The notes under the pieces are model-generated. The model did not search any database, was not told the DNA's origin, and saw nothing but the letters and a program-made list of their open reading frames with translations. This document shows positions 40,988 through 50,179 of a stretch of DNA of 50,179 nucleotides, in pieces; the stretch's first letter is position 1; each line of letters starts with the position of its first letter. This stretch comes from an uncultured Kiloniellales bacterium. Its GTDB lineage: Bacteria > Pseudomonadota > Alphaproteobacteria > Kiloniellales > JAKSDN01. The stretch lies in assembly GCA_947258885.1 (NCBI GenBank), contig CAMYKD010000036.1:1-50179 (forward strand), in the 5' to 3' direction. Both the position numbers and the translations under genes were made by a program.

Positions 40988-42154
40988 CTACTCGGCGGCC
41001 TCGGCCTCTTTGCCCATTGCATGTTCGTTCTTCACCACAACTTTGATGGCGTCTTCGACGCGGTCCTTGGCATAGCGCAAGGCCTCGAGCAAATCGGACA
41101 TCGGGAAGGTATGGGTATGGACGAGCGTCGCATCGAAACGCTTCTGACGCATGAAGGCCTCGGCACGATGGGTTGCGGTCTTGCCCTCGCCACGAATGCC
41201 ATAGAGGTAGATATTGTTGCGCACGAGATAGGCAACATCCACCGGAACTTCTTCGTGCGGGAAGGCTGCAAGGCAGATCTTACCGCCCCGGTTCACCATT
41301 TTGGCCGCATCATTGAGGCCGTTGGGGGCGCCGGAGCATTCCAGCACGTAGTCCACGCCCTTGCCATCGCTTAGCCGGCGCACGGCCTCGACGGCATCCT
41401 CACTGCGCACATTGATCACATGATCGGCCCCCAGCTTGGTGCCGATTTCCAGCCGATTGTCGCGGGTTCCCGTCAGAATGACCGGCTGCGCGCCCATCGC
41501 CTTGGCCACTGCCACGCCCAGCAGGCCGATCGGGCCGGGACCACTGACAACGATGCTCTCGCCAGCAACCAGCCCACCCAGTTCGGTCAAGCCATAGAGC
41601 GAGGTGCCGGCGGTGACCACCAGTGTCGCTTCTTCATCCGACATCTCGTCGGCGACATGGACGAGCGTATTGATGTTGTTTACCTGATACTCGCAAAATC
41701 CGCCGTCGGTGGTAAATCCGTTGGCGCGATGGCCCTTGTCCACATCGCCATAGTTCATGCCGTAGTTATGACACGCCGTGTACATGCCCTCGCGGCAGCG
41801 CTTGCACTGGCCGCAGCCGGCGTGGATTTCGACGGTTACGCGTTCGCCGATCTTGTATTCGTCGACGCCCGGCCCCTGCGCCACGACCGTACCCATATAT
41901 TCATGTCCCGGCGTAAAGCCTTTGTTGAAAGGGTCGCCGCCCTGAATCAGCGCCGGCGGCCCGTTGTAGATGATTTCCAGATCGGTGGCACAGACCGCAA
42001 TGGCATCGATGCGGACCAGCACCTCCGCCCTGCCGGGTACCGGCACAGGCTTGTCCACGAGTGAAAGCTGGCCCGGATCACCCAGAACCCAAGCTTTCAT
42101 GGTTTCCGGGATCGGAAAATCGGGATTCGTCTTCACGTCTTCTGGCAAAGCCAT
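40988..42154 (-). CDS. Zinc-dependent medium-chain alcohol dehydrogenase
   Basis: 388 residues. Catalytic zinc ligands lie in AVCATDLE and TPGHEYMG; the structural zinc is held by four cysteines in GCGQCKRCREGMYTAC. The NAD site is SGPGPIGLLGVAVAKAMGAQ. This is the threonine/sorbitol dehydrogenase-like branch of the MDR family. It probably oxidises a polyol or hydroxy acid at the start of the catabolic route served by the following genes. It is the first structural gene after the IclR regulator on the same strand, 72 bases downstream of it. AAGGAG lies 13 bases before its ATG. Confidence 0.9.
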   Translation of the reverse strand: MALPEDVKTNPDFPIPETMKAWVLGDPGQLSLVDKPVPVPGRAEVLVRIDAIAVCATDLEIIYNGPPALIQGGDPFNKGFTPGHEYMGTVVAQGPGVDEYKIGERVTVEIHAGCGQCKRCREGMYTACHNYGMNYGDVDKGHRANGFTTDGGFCEYQVNNINTLVHVADEMSDEEATLVVTAGTSLYGLTELGGLVAGESIVVSGPGPIGLLGVAVAKAMGAQPVILTGTRDNRLEIGTKLGADHVINVRSEDAVEAVRRLSDGKGVDYVLECSGAPNGLNDAAKMVNRGGKICLAAFPHEEVPVDVAYLVRNNIYLYGIRGEGKTATHRAEAFMRQKRFDATLVHTHTFPMSDLLEALRYAKDRVEDAIKVVVKNEHAMGKEAEAAE

Positions 42155-42226
42155 GTCTCACTCTACTCCTTAAAAGCTGTTTGCCCACAAAGGCGTCGTG
42201 CGCCGCACGAAGGGGAGTGGCGGCAG

Positions 42227-43132
42227 TCAACGACCCGATTCCTTTGGGTTTCCAAGATTCTCCGAAAGCGCATTGGCACATTTCCGAACGACGTCGGTGG
42301 CCCGCTCGAACTCTTCCGCATCGGCCCGCATCGTCGGCATCGAACAGCTGATCGACCCGATAACGGCGCCGGAATGATCGCGGACCGCTGCGCCGACGCA
42401 GGTGACCCCGGGCTGAAATTCCTCCAGATCGACCGCATACCCATTCCGCCGTACGAGGCGGAGGTTTTCCATCAGGTCGGCGATATTGGTGATCGTCTCC
42501 GGCGTAAACCGCGTTAACCCTTTCTCCGCGATCACCCGGGCGATTTCGGATTCAGGCAGCCAAGCCAGGATGGCCTTACCGGTCGCCGTGGCATGTGCCG
42601 CATTGGCCTTGCCAACCGAATCCGTACCGACCCGAACCGGGCGCGGGGAATCGAGCTTTGCGAGCGTTGTCAGGTCATGCCCCTGCATGACAGCAAGGTG
42701 AACGCTTTCCTGGGTGTCCTTGTTGAGACGCCGCAATGCCGGCATGGCGAGCTCGATCAGATCGAACTGGCGTAATCGGCTCGAGAACAATTCCAGTATC
42801 TTTGTTCCAAGAAAATACGTCCGCCCTCGCGGATTCTGGGCCACATACCCCCGCTTCACGAGCGTGGAAATAAGGTGATGGCAGGTCGAGACATTTAGTC
42901 CCGCTTTCAAGGCGACCTCATTAAGCGGCAATTCCATGCCATCCCCAGCGAGCGCTTCCAGAACATCCAGCGCGCGATCCACCGACTGAATCGTCCGTCC
43001 GATTTTCGCCGGCCCGCCACCGGACTTCAGCGGCGAAGAGACCAACTCGTCGGCGGCGCCATCGGCTTGAAGTAGGTCTTCCACCCGCATGCGGCGCAAT
43101 GCTCCACTCAAATTCGACAGATGCAAATTCAA
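42227..43132 (-). CDS. IclR-family transcriptional regulator
   Basis: 301 residues. A winged helix-turn-helix (about 45-105: IQSVDRALDVLEAL, LNEVALKAGLNVSTCHHLISTLVKRGYV) is followed by the IclR effector-binding domain (about 125-290) with ATATGKAILAWLP and CVGAAVRDHSGAVIGSIS. The first 40 residues are an extra unconserved stretch, and the ATG at 43090 is an alternative start. It lies at the head of the catabolic block on the same strand, and may control that block or the sulfonate operon on its other side. A dimer binding a small acid ligand is expected. Confidence 0.88.
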   Translation of the reverse strand: MNLHLSNLSGALRRMRVEDLLQADGAADELVSSPLKSGGGPAKIGRTIQSVDRALDVLEALAGDGMELPLNEVALKAGLNVSTCHHLISTLVKRGYVAQNPRGRTYFLGTKILELFSSRLRQFDLIELAMPALRRLNKDTQESVHLAVMQGHDLTTLAKLDSPRPVRVGTDSVGKANAAHATATGKAILAWLPESEIARVIAEKGLTRFTPETITNIADLMENLRLVRRNGYAVDLEEFQPGVTCVGAAVRDHSGAVIGSISCSMPTMRADAEEFERATDVVRKCANALSENLGNPKESGR

Positions 43133-43285
43133 ACTGTCCGATCTTCCGGAATGTTGGAGAGCCGCCTCGAATGAGTCAAGGTTATTTCAACTGGGCAAAC
43201 TGTATTTCATAATAGGAAATATATCGCTTGGCGAAATCAGGCGGAAGCCCAGCTGGAAATGGTAGCGACGGGCGCGCGCCCAAAC

Positions 43286-43327
43286 GAAAACAAGGCCCTG
43301 GCACAATCGCGCCAAGGCCTTGTTTTC
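43286..43327 (-). terminator. Terminator of the sulfonate (suyB) operon
   Basis: GAAAACAAGGCC (43286-43297) pairs exactly with GGCCTTGTTTTC (43316-43327), and the short loop can add GGC/GCC. On the minus strand the stem ends in CCTTGTTTTCG. It lies 211 bases after the suyB stop and before the IclR gene. The symmetric shape could act in both directions. No gene is supported in 43133-43537; small open frames there look random. Confidence 0.65.
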
Positions 43328-43537
43328 ATTGGTAGCGGGGGCTTGATTCATGAAGACGGGGGCAGGCGAAGGACTGCAACCGTTCGGCCAAAGGACGATC
43401 AAATGACCTGATATCCTCGGATTTCATCGGATTTTGCCTGATACGGCCGCATGATTGATCGAAGCTCAGGTCTGTATTGTCATATCTCCTGGCCGCGCTC
43501 CCCGGCCACCTCGATAAGGTCCTGGCGAACAATGGGC

Positions 43538-44716
43538 TCAGGCGCTGCGGTAGAGCTTAGTCATCACGAACTCGCGGTGCTTCAAGGACTCCGCGGCGGT
43601 GAGCCGGCCGTTGCAGGTGCGAATTGTGATATCGATCAGGGCATCACCCGCTTCTTCCAGCGTCATCTCGCCGCGCAGGATTCCCGAGCAGTCGAGGTCG
43701 ATATGCTCGGGCATTTCCCGCGCCGTGCGCGGGTTGGCGGTCAGTTTGATCACGGGCTCTATCGGGTTGCCGATGATGTTGCCCTGGCCGGTCGGGAAGA
43801 GGTGCACGACGAAGCCGGCGGCCGCCTGCAGGGTCACGCATTCCGCCGCCGCCGAGGAGGTGTCCATGAAATACAGCCCGGCGCCCTGGCCCGGCTCCTC
43901 CGCCGGTTTCAAGACATCGATAAAGCTCGTCTTATTGCCGATCTTTTGCAGATTGCCAAAGGCCTTCTCCTCGATCGTGGTCAGGCCGCCCGCGATGTTG
44001 CCCTTGGTCGGCTGCGATTCCGACAGGTCGGAGGTTTTGTGCGGCTCGATCACCTCGTCCATGTAGGCCTGCCAGGTCTTGAGGAACTTCTCGCCGATTT
44101 CGGGGGTCGCCGCGCGAGCGGCGCAAACCTGCTCCGCGCCGGTCAGCTCCGAGGTCTCGCCGAAGCAGGTCGTCGCGCCCAGCGGATCGATCTTGTCGAT
44201 CAGATTGCCGACGGTCGGGCAGGAGGCCAGGCCGGAGGTCGTGTCGGACTCGCCGCACTTGGTCGAGACCCAGAGGTCGGAGAACGTGCAGGGCACGCGC
44301 TGTTTCTCGCTCGCCCACTGCGCGTATTCCTGCGCCTTGCGCGAGGCATCGGCGACCGCCTTGATCTCGCCGTGGCCCTCGATGGCAAAGCCGGCGACCG
44401 GCTTGCCGGTCGCGGCGATACCCTCGACCACGCGCTGTGTCCAGCCGGGCTCGATCCCAATCACGATGCAGGCCGCGACATTGGGGTTCTTGCCGGTGCC
44501 GATCAGGGTCCGGAAGTGCAGGTCGAGGTCTTCGCCGAACTGCAGGCGCCCGTAGTGGTGCGGCAGCGCCAGGCAGCCGTCGATGTTGTGGGCCACCTTC
44601 TCGCAGGCCGCGTTGGACAAGTCGTCGAGCGGTAGGATGGCTACATGATTGCGGATACCGACGCGGCCGTTTTCGCGCCGGTAACCGAAGAATTCGCGAT
44701 CGGGGAGAGCCGTCAT
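43538..44716 (-). CDS. suyB: Sulfolactate sulfo-lyase, large (beta) subunit
   Basis: 392 residues of the UxaA/altronate-dehydratase large-subunit family. It starts [27 protein letters not shown], typical of the family, and contains [22 protein letters not shown] and [17 protein letters not shown]. With the small SAF-domain subunit it would cleave (R)-sulfolactate to pyruvate and sulfite in the cytoplasm. The family also includes altronate and galactarate dehydratases, so the sulfonate call rests on the hpsN, 2-dehydrogenase and TRAP genes of the same operon. It starts one base after suyA ends. A terminator follows. Confidence 0.85.
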   Translation of the reverse strand: MTALPDREFFGYRRENGRVGIRNHVAILPLDDLSNAACEKVAHNIDGCLALPHHYGRLQFGEDLDLHFRTLIGTGKNPNVAACIVIGIEPGWTQRVVEGIAATGKPVAGFAIEGHGEIKAVADASRKAQEYAQWASEKQRVPCTFSDLWVSTKCGESDTTSGLASCPTVGNLIDKIDPLGATTCFGETSELTGAEQVCAARAATPEIGEKFLKTWQAYMDEVIEPHKTSDLSESQPTKGNIAGGLTTIEEKAFGNLQKIGNKTSFIDVLKPAEEPGQGAGLYFMDTSSAAAECVTLQAAAGFVVHLFPTGQGNIIGNPIEPVIKLTANPRTAREMPEHIDLDCSGILRGEMTLEEAGDALIDITIRTCNGRLTAAESLKHREFVMTKLYRSA

Positions 44717-44717
44717 C

Positions 44718-45005
44718 TTACCACCTCTTGGTCTTCATGTTGTGAACGTGGACGTGGTCGCCCGCCTTGACGGCGGCCACGGCCTTGCCGATGTCGTGGC
44801 CGTACTTCAGGACGGTGTCGCCCTCGGCCAGGTCCTTTAGCGCAATCTTATGGCCGAGCGGGATATCGGCCAGCGCATCGATGTGCAGGGTCCGGCCCGC
44901 CTCCATATCCAAGCCCGAAAGCGCGGTGCCGGCCTTAACCGTCTCCACGACGACCACGCCGACCGTGTCCTCGGGGCCGTGCACTAGAAAATCGGGCGCG
45001 CTCAT
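44718..45005 (-). CDS. suyA: Sulfolactate sulfo-lyase, small (alpha) subunit with SAF domain
   Basis: 95 residues. The SAF/UxaA N-terminal domain is visible in [28 protein letters not shown] and the closing [14 protein letters not shown]. In the two-subunit sulfo-lyase this piece supports substrate binding. It keeps no signal peptide, so it is cytoplasmic like SuyB. AAGGAG lies just before the ATG at 45005. It shares the operon with the DHPS dehydrogenase genes upstream. Confidence 0.87.
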   Translation of the reverse strand: MSAPDFLVHGPEDTVGVVVVETVKAGTALSGLDMEAGRTLHIDALADIPLGHKIALKDLAEGDTVLKYGHDIGKAVAAVKAGDHVHVHNMKTKRW

Positions 45006-45042
45006 CTCCTTTTCCTTTCCATCCTATTGTGTCTCCGTTTCT

Positions 45043-46029
45043 TCAGGGTCTTAGAACGATCTTGGCGGCCGCACTGCTGCCGGCATCGAGATCGCGGAAG
45101 GCCTGGCCGCCCTCGGCCAGCGGCCGCTCCTCGATCCAGTCGAGCGTGCCGAGGCGGCCGTCGTGCAGCGCCGCGAGCGAGGCCCGCAGGTCGGCGTCGG
45201 TGTAAGTGTAAACGCCGAGAAACGCGATCTCCGACAAGGTCAAGGTGCGGGCATCGAATTCGCCGGCCCAGTCCTGCAGTCCGACGTGCGCGACCACGCC
45301 GCCGGGGCGCGCGGCGGCGATCGCCGCCGCGCGGGTGGCCGCCGCGCCGACGGCGTCGAAGACCAGGTCGAAACCGGCGGACTCGGCCGGTGCCGCGAGC
45401 GGATCGAAGACGTCGAGGCCGGCGGCCGCCGTAGTCTCGCGGCGCAGGGGGTTGGTCTCGGCCAGTTGCACCTGCCGCGCGCCCCAGGCCTTTAGAATCA
45501 GGCCTGCGAGCAGCCCGACAGAGCCGCCGCCGATGACCAAGGCGCGGCTCTCGGGAATCGGCCGCCAGGCGGCGCGCGCGGCCAGTGTCAGGCCGTGCCA
45601 AGCGGTCGCGCAGGGCTCGGTGAGGGCGGCCTTGGCCGGGTCCATATCCTCCGGTACCGGGATCAGGTTGCGCGCCGGCATCGCGATCCGCTCGGCGAAG
45701 GCACCGGGCAGGCGCATTCCGATGAGTTCGCGCCCGGCGCAAAGGTTGGCGCGCCCCTCTCGGCAAAAGCCGCAGGCACCGCAGGCAATCAGGGGGTTGA
45801 AGACCACGCGCCCGCCGGACGCCGGCCCCTCCAACACGGTGCCGCAGGCCTCGTGCCCCAGAATGAGCGGCGGCACGCGGCGTGGATCGTGGCCATGCCA
45901 GGCATGCATGTCGGAGCCGCAGATGCCTACCGCGTCGACCTTGACAAGGGCTTCGCCCTGACGCGGCTCGGGCTCGGGCGCGTCGAGGTACGCGGTCTCT
46001 TGGGTCGCGGTGTAGATGAGCGCTTTCAC
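45043..46029 (-). CDS. Zinc-binding alcohol dehydrogenase, HpsP-like DHPS 2-dehydrogenase
   Basis: 328 residues from a GTG at 46029 (GAGG eight bases upstream); an ATG at 46065 would overlap the previous gene. It is a medium-chain dehydrogenase: GICGSDMHAWHGHDPRR, LGHEACG, a zinc cluster with CGACGFCREGRANLC, and NAD site IGGGSVGLLAGLI. In known DHPS clusters one zinc-type and one short-chain 2-dehydrogenase interconvert (S)- and (R)-DHPS through the ketone. This gene lies in the right place to be the zinc-type one. The stereochemistry cannot be read from sequence, and I leave the symbol blank for that reason. Confidence 0.8.
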   Translation of the reverse strand: MKALIYTATQETAYLDAPEPEPRQGEALVKVDAVGICGSDMHAWHGHDPRRVPPLILGHEACGTVLEGPASGGRVVFNPLIACGACGFCREGRANLCAGRELIGMRLPGAFAERIAMPARNLIPVPEDMDPAKAALTEPCATAWHGLTLAARAAWRPIPESRALVIGGGSVGLLAGLILKAWGARQVQLAETNPLRRETTAAAGLDVFDPLAAPAESAGFDLVFDAVGAAATRAAAIAAARPGGVVAHVGLQDWAGEFDARTLTLSEIAFLGVYTYTDADLRASLAALHDGRLGTLDWIEERPLAEGGQAFRDLDAGSSAAAKIVLRP

Positions 46030-46036
46030 TGTCGCC

Positions 46037-48126
<2,090 letters not shown>

Positions 48127-49446
48127 TCAGTAGATGTCGGGCAGGAACACGGTCGAGATGGCCGGCACATAGGCCAGCAGCAGCACTACGACCAGCATGC
48201 CGATCACGTAGGGGATGGCGCGCGCCGCGATCTTCAGAACCGACTCGCCGGTAATGCCGGAGATGACGAAGAGATTGAGGCCGAGCGGCGGCGTGATGAA
48301 GCCGACACCCAGGGAGGTGATCATCATGATGCAGAACTGCACGTCGTTCATGCCGATCTCCTGCGCCAGGGGCAACAGGATCGGCGAAAGGATGACGATG
48401 TTCGGCGTGGTCTCCATGACGCATCCCGCCGCGATCAAGATCCCGATCATCAGAAGCTTGATCATGATCGGGTCTTCGGTCAGCGAGGTCACCGTGTAGA
48501 CGAAGCCTTGCGGCACGTTGAGCGCCGCCAGCGTCTGCGCGAGCGGCAGCGACATGGCGATGATCGGCAGGATGACCCCGTTCACCTTGGCCGAGCTGAC
48601 CAGCATCTTGGGGAAATCGGCCAGCGTCAGCTTGCGCTGAAGCAGGCCGATGATGATCGTCGTCGCCACCGCGACGGCCGCCGCCTCGGTCGGCGTGAAG
48701 ATGCCCGTGTAGATGCCGCCCAGGATGATGATCGGAACCAGAAGCGCGAAGCGCCCGTCCCAAACCGCGGCGCGCCAGCGGGTCAAAGAGAACCCGGCCT
48801 TCTCGCCCTCGAAGCCGTGGATCCGGTTCATGACGATATTGGTGACCATGATCGAGAGCATGATCAGGACGCCGGGAATCGCCGCCGCGAGAAACAGGGT
48901 CGAGGCGGAGATGCCCAGGATCAGACCGACGATGATATAGGCGATCGAGGGCGGGATCAGGATGCCGGTACACGCCCCCGACGCGACCAGCGCGCAGGCG
49001 TAGGGCCGCGGGTAGCCCTTGGCGACCAGCTTGTGAATCGTCATGCGCCCGACCGCCGCCGCGCCCGCCGCGTCGGAGCCGGAGATGCAGGCGAAGAAGC
49101 CGCAGCCGAGCACGGTCGCCGTGCCCAGGCCGGCGCGGAAGCCGCCGGTCGTCGCGTCGGCCACGTCCAGGAGCTTGTCCGACAATCCGGTGCGCACCAG
49201 CACGTCGCCGGTCAGAATGAACAGCGGCACGGCAATCAGGGCAAAATGGTCGATGCCGTCGAACAGCGACTCGCCGAGCAGGCCGATCGGGAGCACATCG
49301 GTCACGAAAAGCATGATCACGGCGCCGATGCCGATCGCCGCCCAGACCGGGACCGCCAGCGCGATCAGCGCCACAATCAGCAGGACCGGGCCGTAGAACT
49401 CCCAGCCGAGATCGACGCTTTGGTCCTGAAGCTGTTGCCAAATCAT
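48127..49446 (-). CDS. TRAP transporter large permease subunit (DctM type)
   Basis: 439 residues with about 12 membrane helices. AVPLFILTGDVLVRTGLSDKLL, GCGFFACISGSDAAGAAAVGRM and VASGACTGILIPPSIAYIIVGLI are DctM motifs, and LSPILLPLAQEIGMNDVQFC lies near the end. It is the ion-coupled channel subunit, working with the DctQ-type and DctP-type genes beside it (KLM in DHPS nomenclature). In this operon it should import DHPS. The order dctP-dctQ-dctM-hpsN on the minus strand puts the transporter first in the transcript. Confidence 0.92.
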   Translation of the reverse strand: MIWQQLQDQSVDLGWEFYGPVLLIVALIALAVPVWAAIGIGAVIMLFVTDVLPIGLLGESLFDGIDHFALIAVPLFILTGDVLVRTGLSDKLLDVADATTGGFRAGLGTATVLGCGFFACISGSDAAGAAAVGRMTIHKLVAKGYPRPYACALVASGACTGILIPPSIAYIIVGLILGISASTLFLAAAIPGVLIMLSIMVTNIVMNRIHGFEGEKAGFSLTRWRAAVWDGRFALLVPIIILGGIYTGIFTPTEAAAVAVATTIIIGLLQRKLTLADFPKMLVSSAKVNGVILPIIAMSLPLAQTLAALNVPQGFVYTVTSLTEDPIMIKLLMIGILIAAGCVMETTPNIVILSPILLPLAQEIGMNDVQFCIMMITSLGVGFITPPLGLNLFVISGITGESVLKIAARAIPYVIGMLVVVLLLAYVPAISTVFLPDIY

Positions 49447-49456
49447 GCCGCGCCCC

Positions 49457-49981
49457 CTAGTCGAACATCTTCTCGCCCTCGTAGACCGGGCGGCCGCCGC
49501 GAAGGTCGCCGATGTCGCGCCAGATCGACTGGCCGAGGCGGTAGATCATGAGGGAGAAGCCGAGGGGAACGGCTGCAAGGAACCAGGCGAGGTTGATCCG
49601 CAGGCCGTGGGTCACCGAACCGAACTTCAAGGAGATCTGCAGCGATTCGATCGCGGTGTAGAGTGCGAGCAGCGCGAGGCCCAGCATGCAAAGGTCGCCG
49701 AGCAGATAGACCGCCGCCTTTGCCCGGCGCGAGAGATAGTGGATCAGCACGTCGATGCGGATATGCGCGCGGTCCTTCACCGCGGCCGAGGCGCCGACCC
49801 AGGCCAGATAGATGAAGGCGTAGCGGGCGACCTCCTCGCCCCAGAGCGAGGAATAGGCCAGGACGAAACGGCGCACCACCTCGACCACGATGGTCGCCAC
49901 GATCATGGCGTAGAAGACAAGCAGCAACCAGCGCTCCGCGTTGTCGTCGAGCCGCCGCCAAAAAGAGACTGGGGCCGTCAT
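49457..49981 (-). CDS. TRAP transporter small permease subunit (DctQ type)
   Basis: 174 residues with four membrane helices (WLLLVFYAMIVATIVVEVV, ARYAFIYLAWVGASAAV, YLLGDLCMLGLALLALYTAI and FLAAVPLGFSLMIYRLGQSI). SLWGEEVARYAF is the DctQ signature. ATG at 49981 is chosen, with GAGAGGGGGAG upstream; the open frame reaches 50026 without a ribosome site. It is 10 bases before the large permease gene. Confidence 0.9.
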   Translation of the reverse strand: MTAPVSFWRRLDDNAERWLLLVFYAMIVATIVVEVVRRFVLAYSSLWGEEVARYAFIYLAWVGASAAVKDRAHIRIDVLIHYLSRRAKAAVYLLGDLCMLGLALLALYTAIESLQISLKFGSVTHGLRINLAWFLAAVPLGFSLMIYRLGQSIWRDIGDLRGGRPVYEGEKMFD

Positions 49982-50092
49982 CGGGCACGCTCCCCCTCTC
50001 GCCGCGGCGGATCCGCCCCGCGGCACGGTTTTCGTTTCTCCGGGCTTGGCGGGCCGGGCAGCCGCCGGGCCGCCCCACCCGCCGTCTCGCCC

Positions 50093-50179
50093 CTAGGCGT
50101 CGTGGACGTAGTAGCGGCCCTGAGTGTTGGCCGCGGCCTCGAGCTTCGCGAAGACGTCCATCGATCCCGACAGCTCCTT
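50093..50179 (-). CDS. TRAP transporter solute-binding protein (DctP type), last 28 residues
   Basis: Only the end is in the window. The minus strand reads KELSGSMDVFAKLEAAANTQ then GRYYVHDA and a TAG stop at 50093. The ending and its place before dctQM fit the periplasmic binding protein, which would recognise the sulfonate. Sequence past the window edge is needed to confirm it. Confidence 0.6.
   Translation of the reverse strand, partial: KELSGSMDVFAKLEAAANTQGRYYVHDA

Noticed and set aside
43328-43400. A tRNA-like remnant (TGGTAGCGGGGGC resembles the reverse of a tRNA 3' end)
   Set aside because: No cloverleaf can be drawn: the T-arm and anticodon arm are absent.
43187-43532. Two small minus-strand open frames of 71 and 68 residues
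   Set aside because: They cross the terminator hairpin, have no ribosome site and no recognisable sequence.

Overview
The window reads as a high-GC alphaproteobacterial chromosome segment, most like the marine Rhodospirillales and relatives. This is inferred from gene content and style, because no rRNA or marker gene is present. Its main theme is sulfur. It holds a complete oxidative (reverse) Dsr sulfur-oxidation cluster and, about 20 kb away, most of a pathway for the plankton sulfonate 2,3-dihydroxypropane-1-sulfonate (DHPS).

Region 1 (1-8.4 kb). After the tail of a LysR regulator and a small cytochrome c comes a regulated redox module. A membrane histidine kinase with two c-heme motifs in its sensor domain and a sigma-54 activator run on the plus strand. 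On the minus strand a receiver protein, a receiver protein with a membrane tail, a 13-heme cytochrome c and a four-histidine cytochrome b form an operon. Upstream of that operon lie a good -24/-12 promoter and two distal TTTCTTGTACA repeats. Two perfect FNR/FixK-type boxes sit in the gap between the small cytochrome and the kinase.

Region 2 (8.4-23.8 kb). dsrABEFHCMKLJOPN is on the minus strand in the classic order. A divergent plus-strand operon carries a TauD-like dioxygenase, two small unrecognised genes and siroheme synthase (cysG), which makes the DsrAB cofactor. The shared intergenic region has an FNR/FixK-type box and a 12-bp palindrome.

Region 3 (23.8-28.9 kb) is mixed: a class III aminotransferase, a zinc-ribbon protein, a small orphan gene, a 51-bp tandem repeat and a complete IS1380-family element.

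Region 4 (28.9-43.2 kb) is one long minus-strand catabolic block with an IclR regulator. It encodes a zinc alcohol dehydrogenase, a molybdenum hydroxylase with an FAD subunit and a molybdopterin part split over two genes, a tripartite tricarboxylate (Bug-type) transporter, an IolD-like ThDP enzyme, an aldehyde dehydrogenase and an IlvD/Edd sugar-acid dehydratase. The substrate is unknown.

Region 5 (43.5-50.2 kb) is a minus-strand operon of a TRAP transporter, hpsN, two DHPS 2-dehydrogenase-type enzymes and suyAB. Together they would import DHPS, oxidise it to sulfolactate and split that into pyruvate and sulfite. Sulfite is also the Dsr product, but no sulfite-oxidising enzyme lies in the window.
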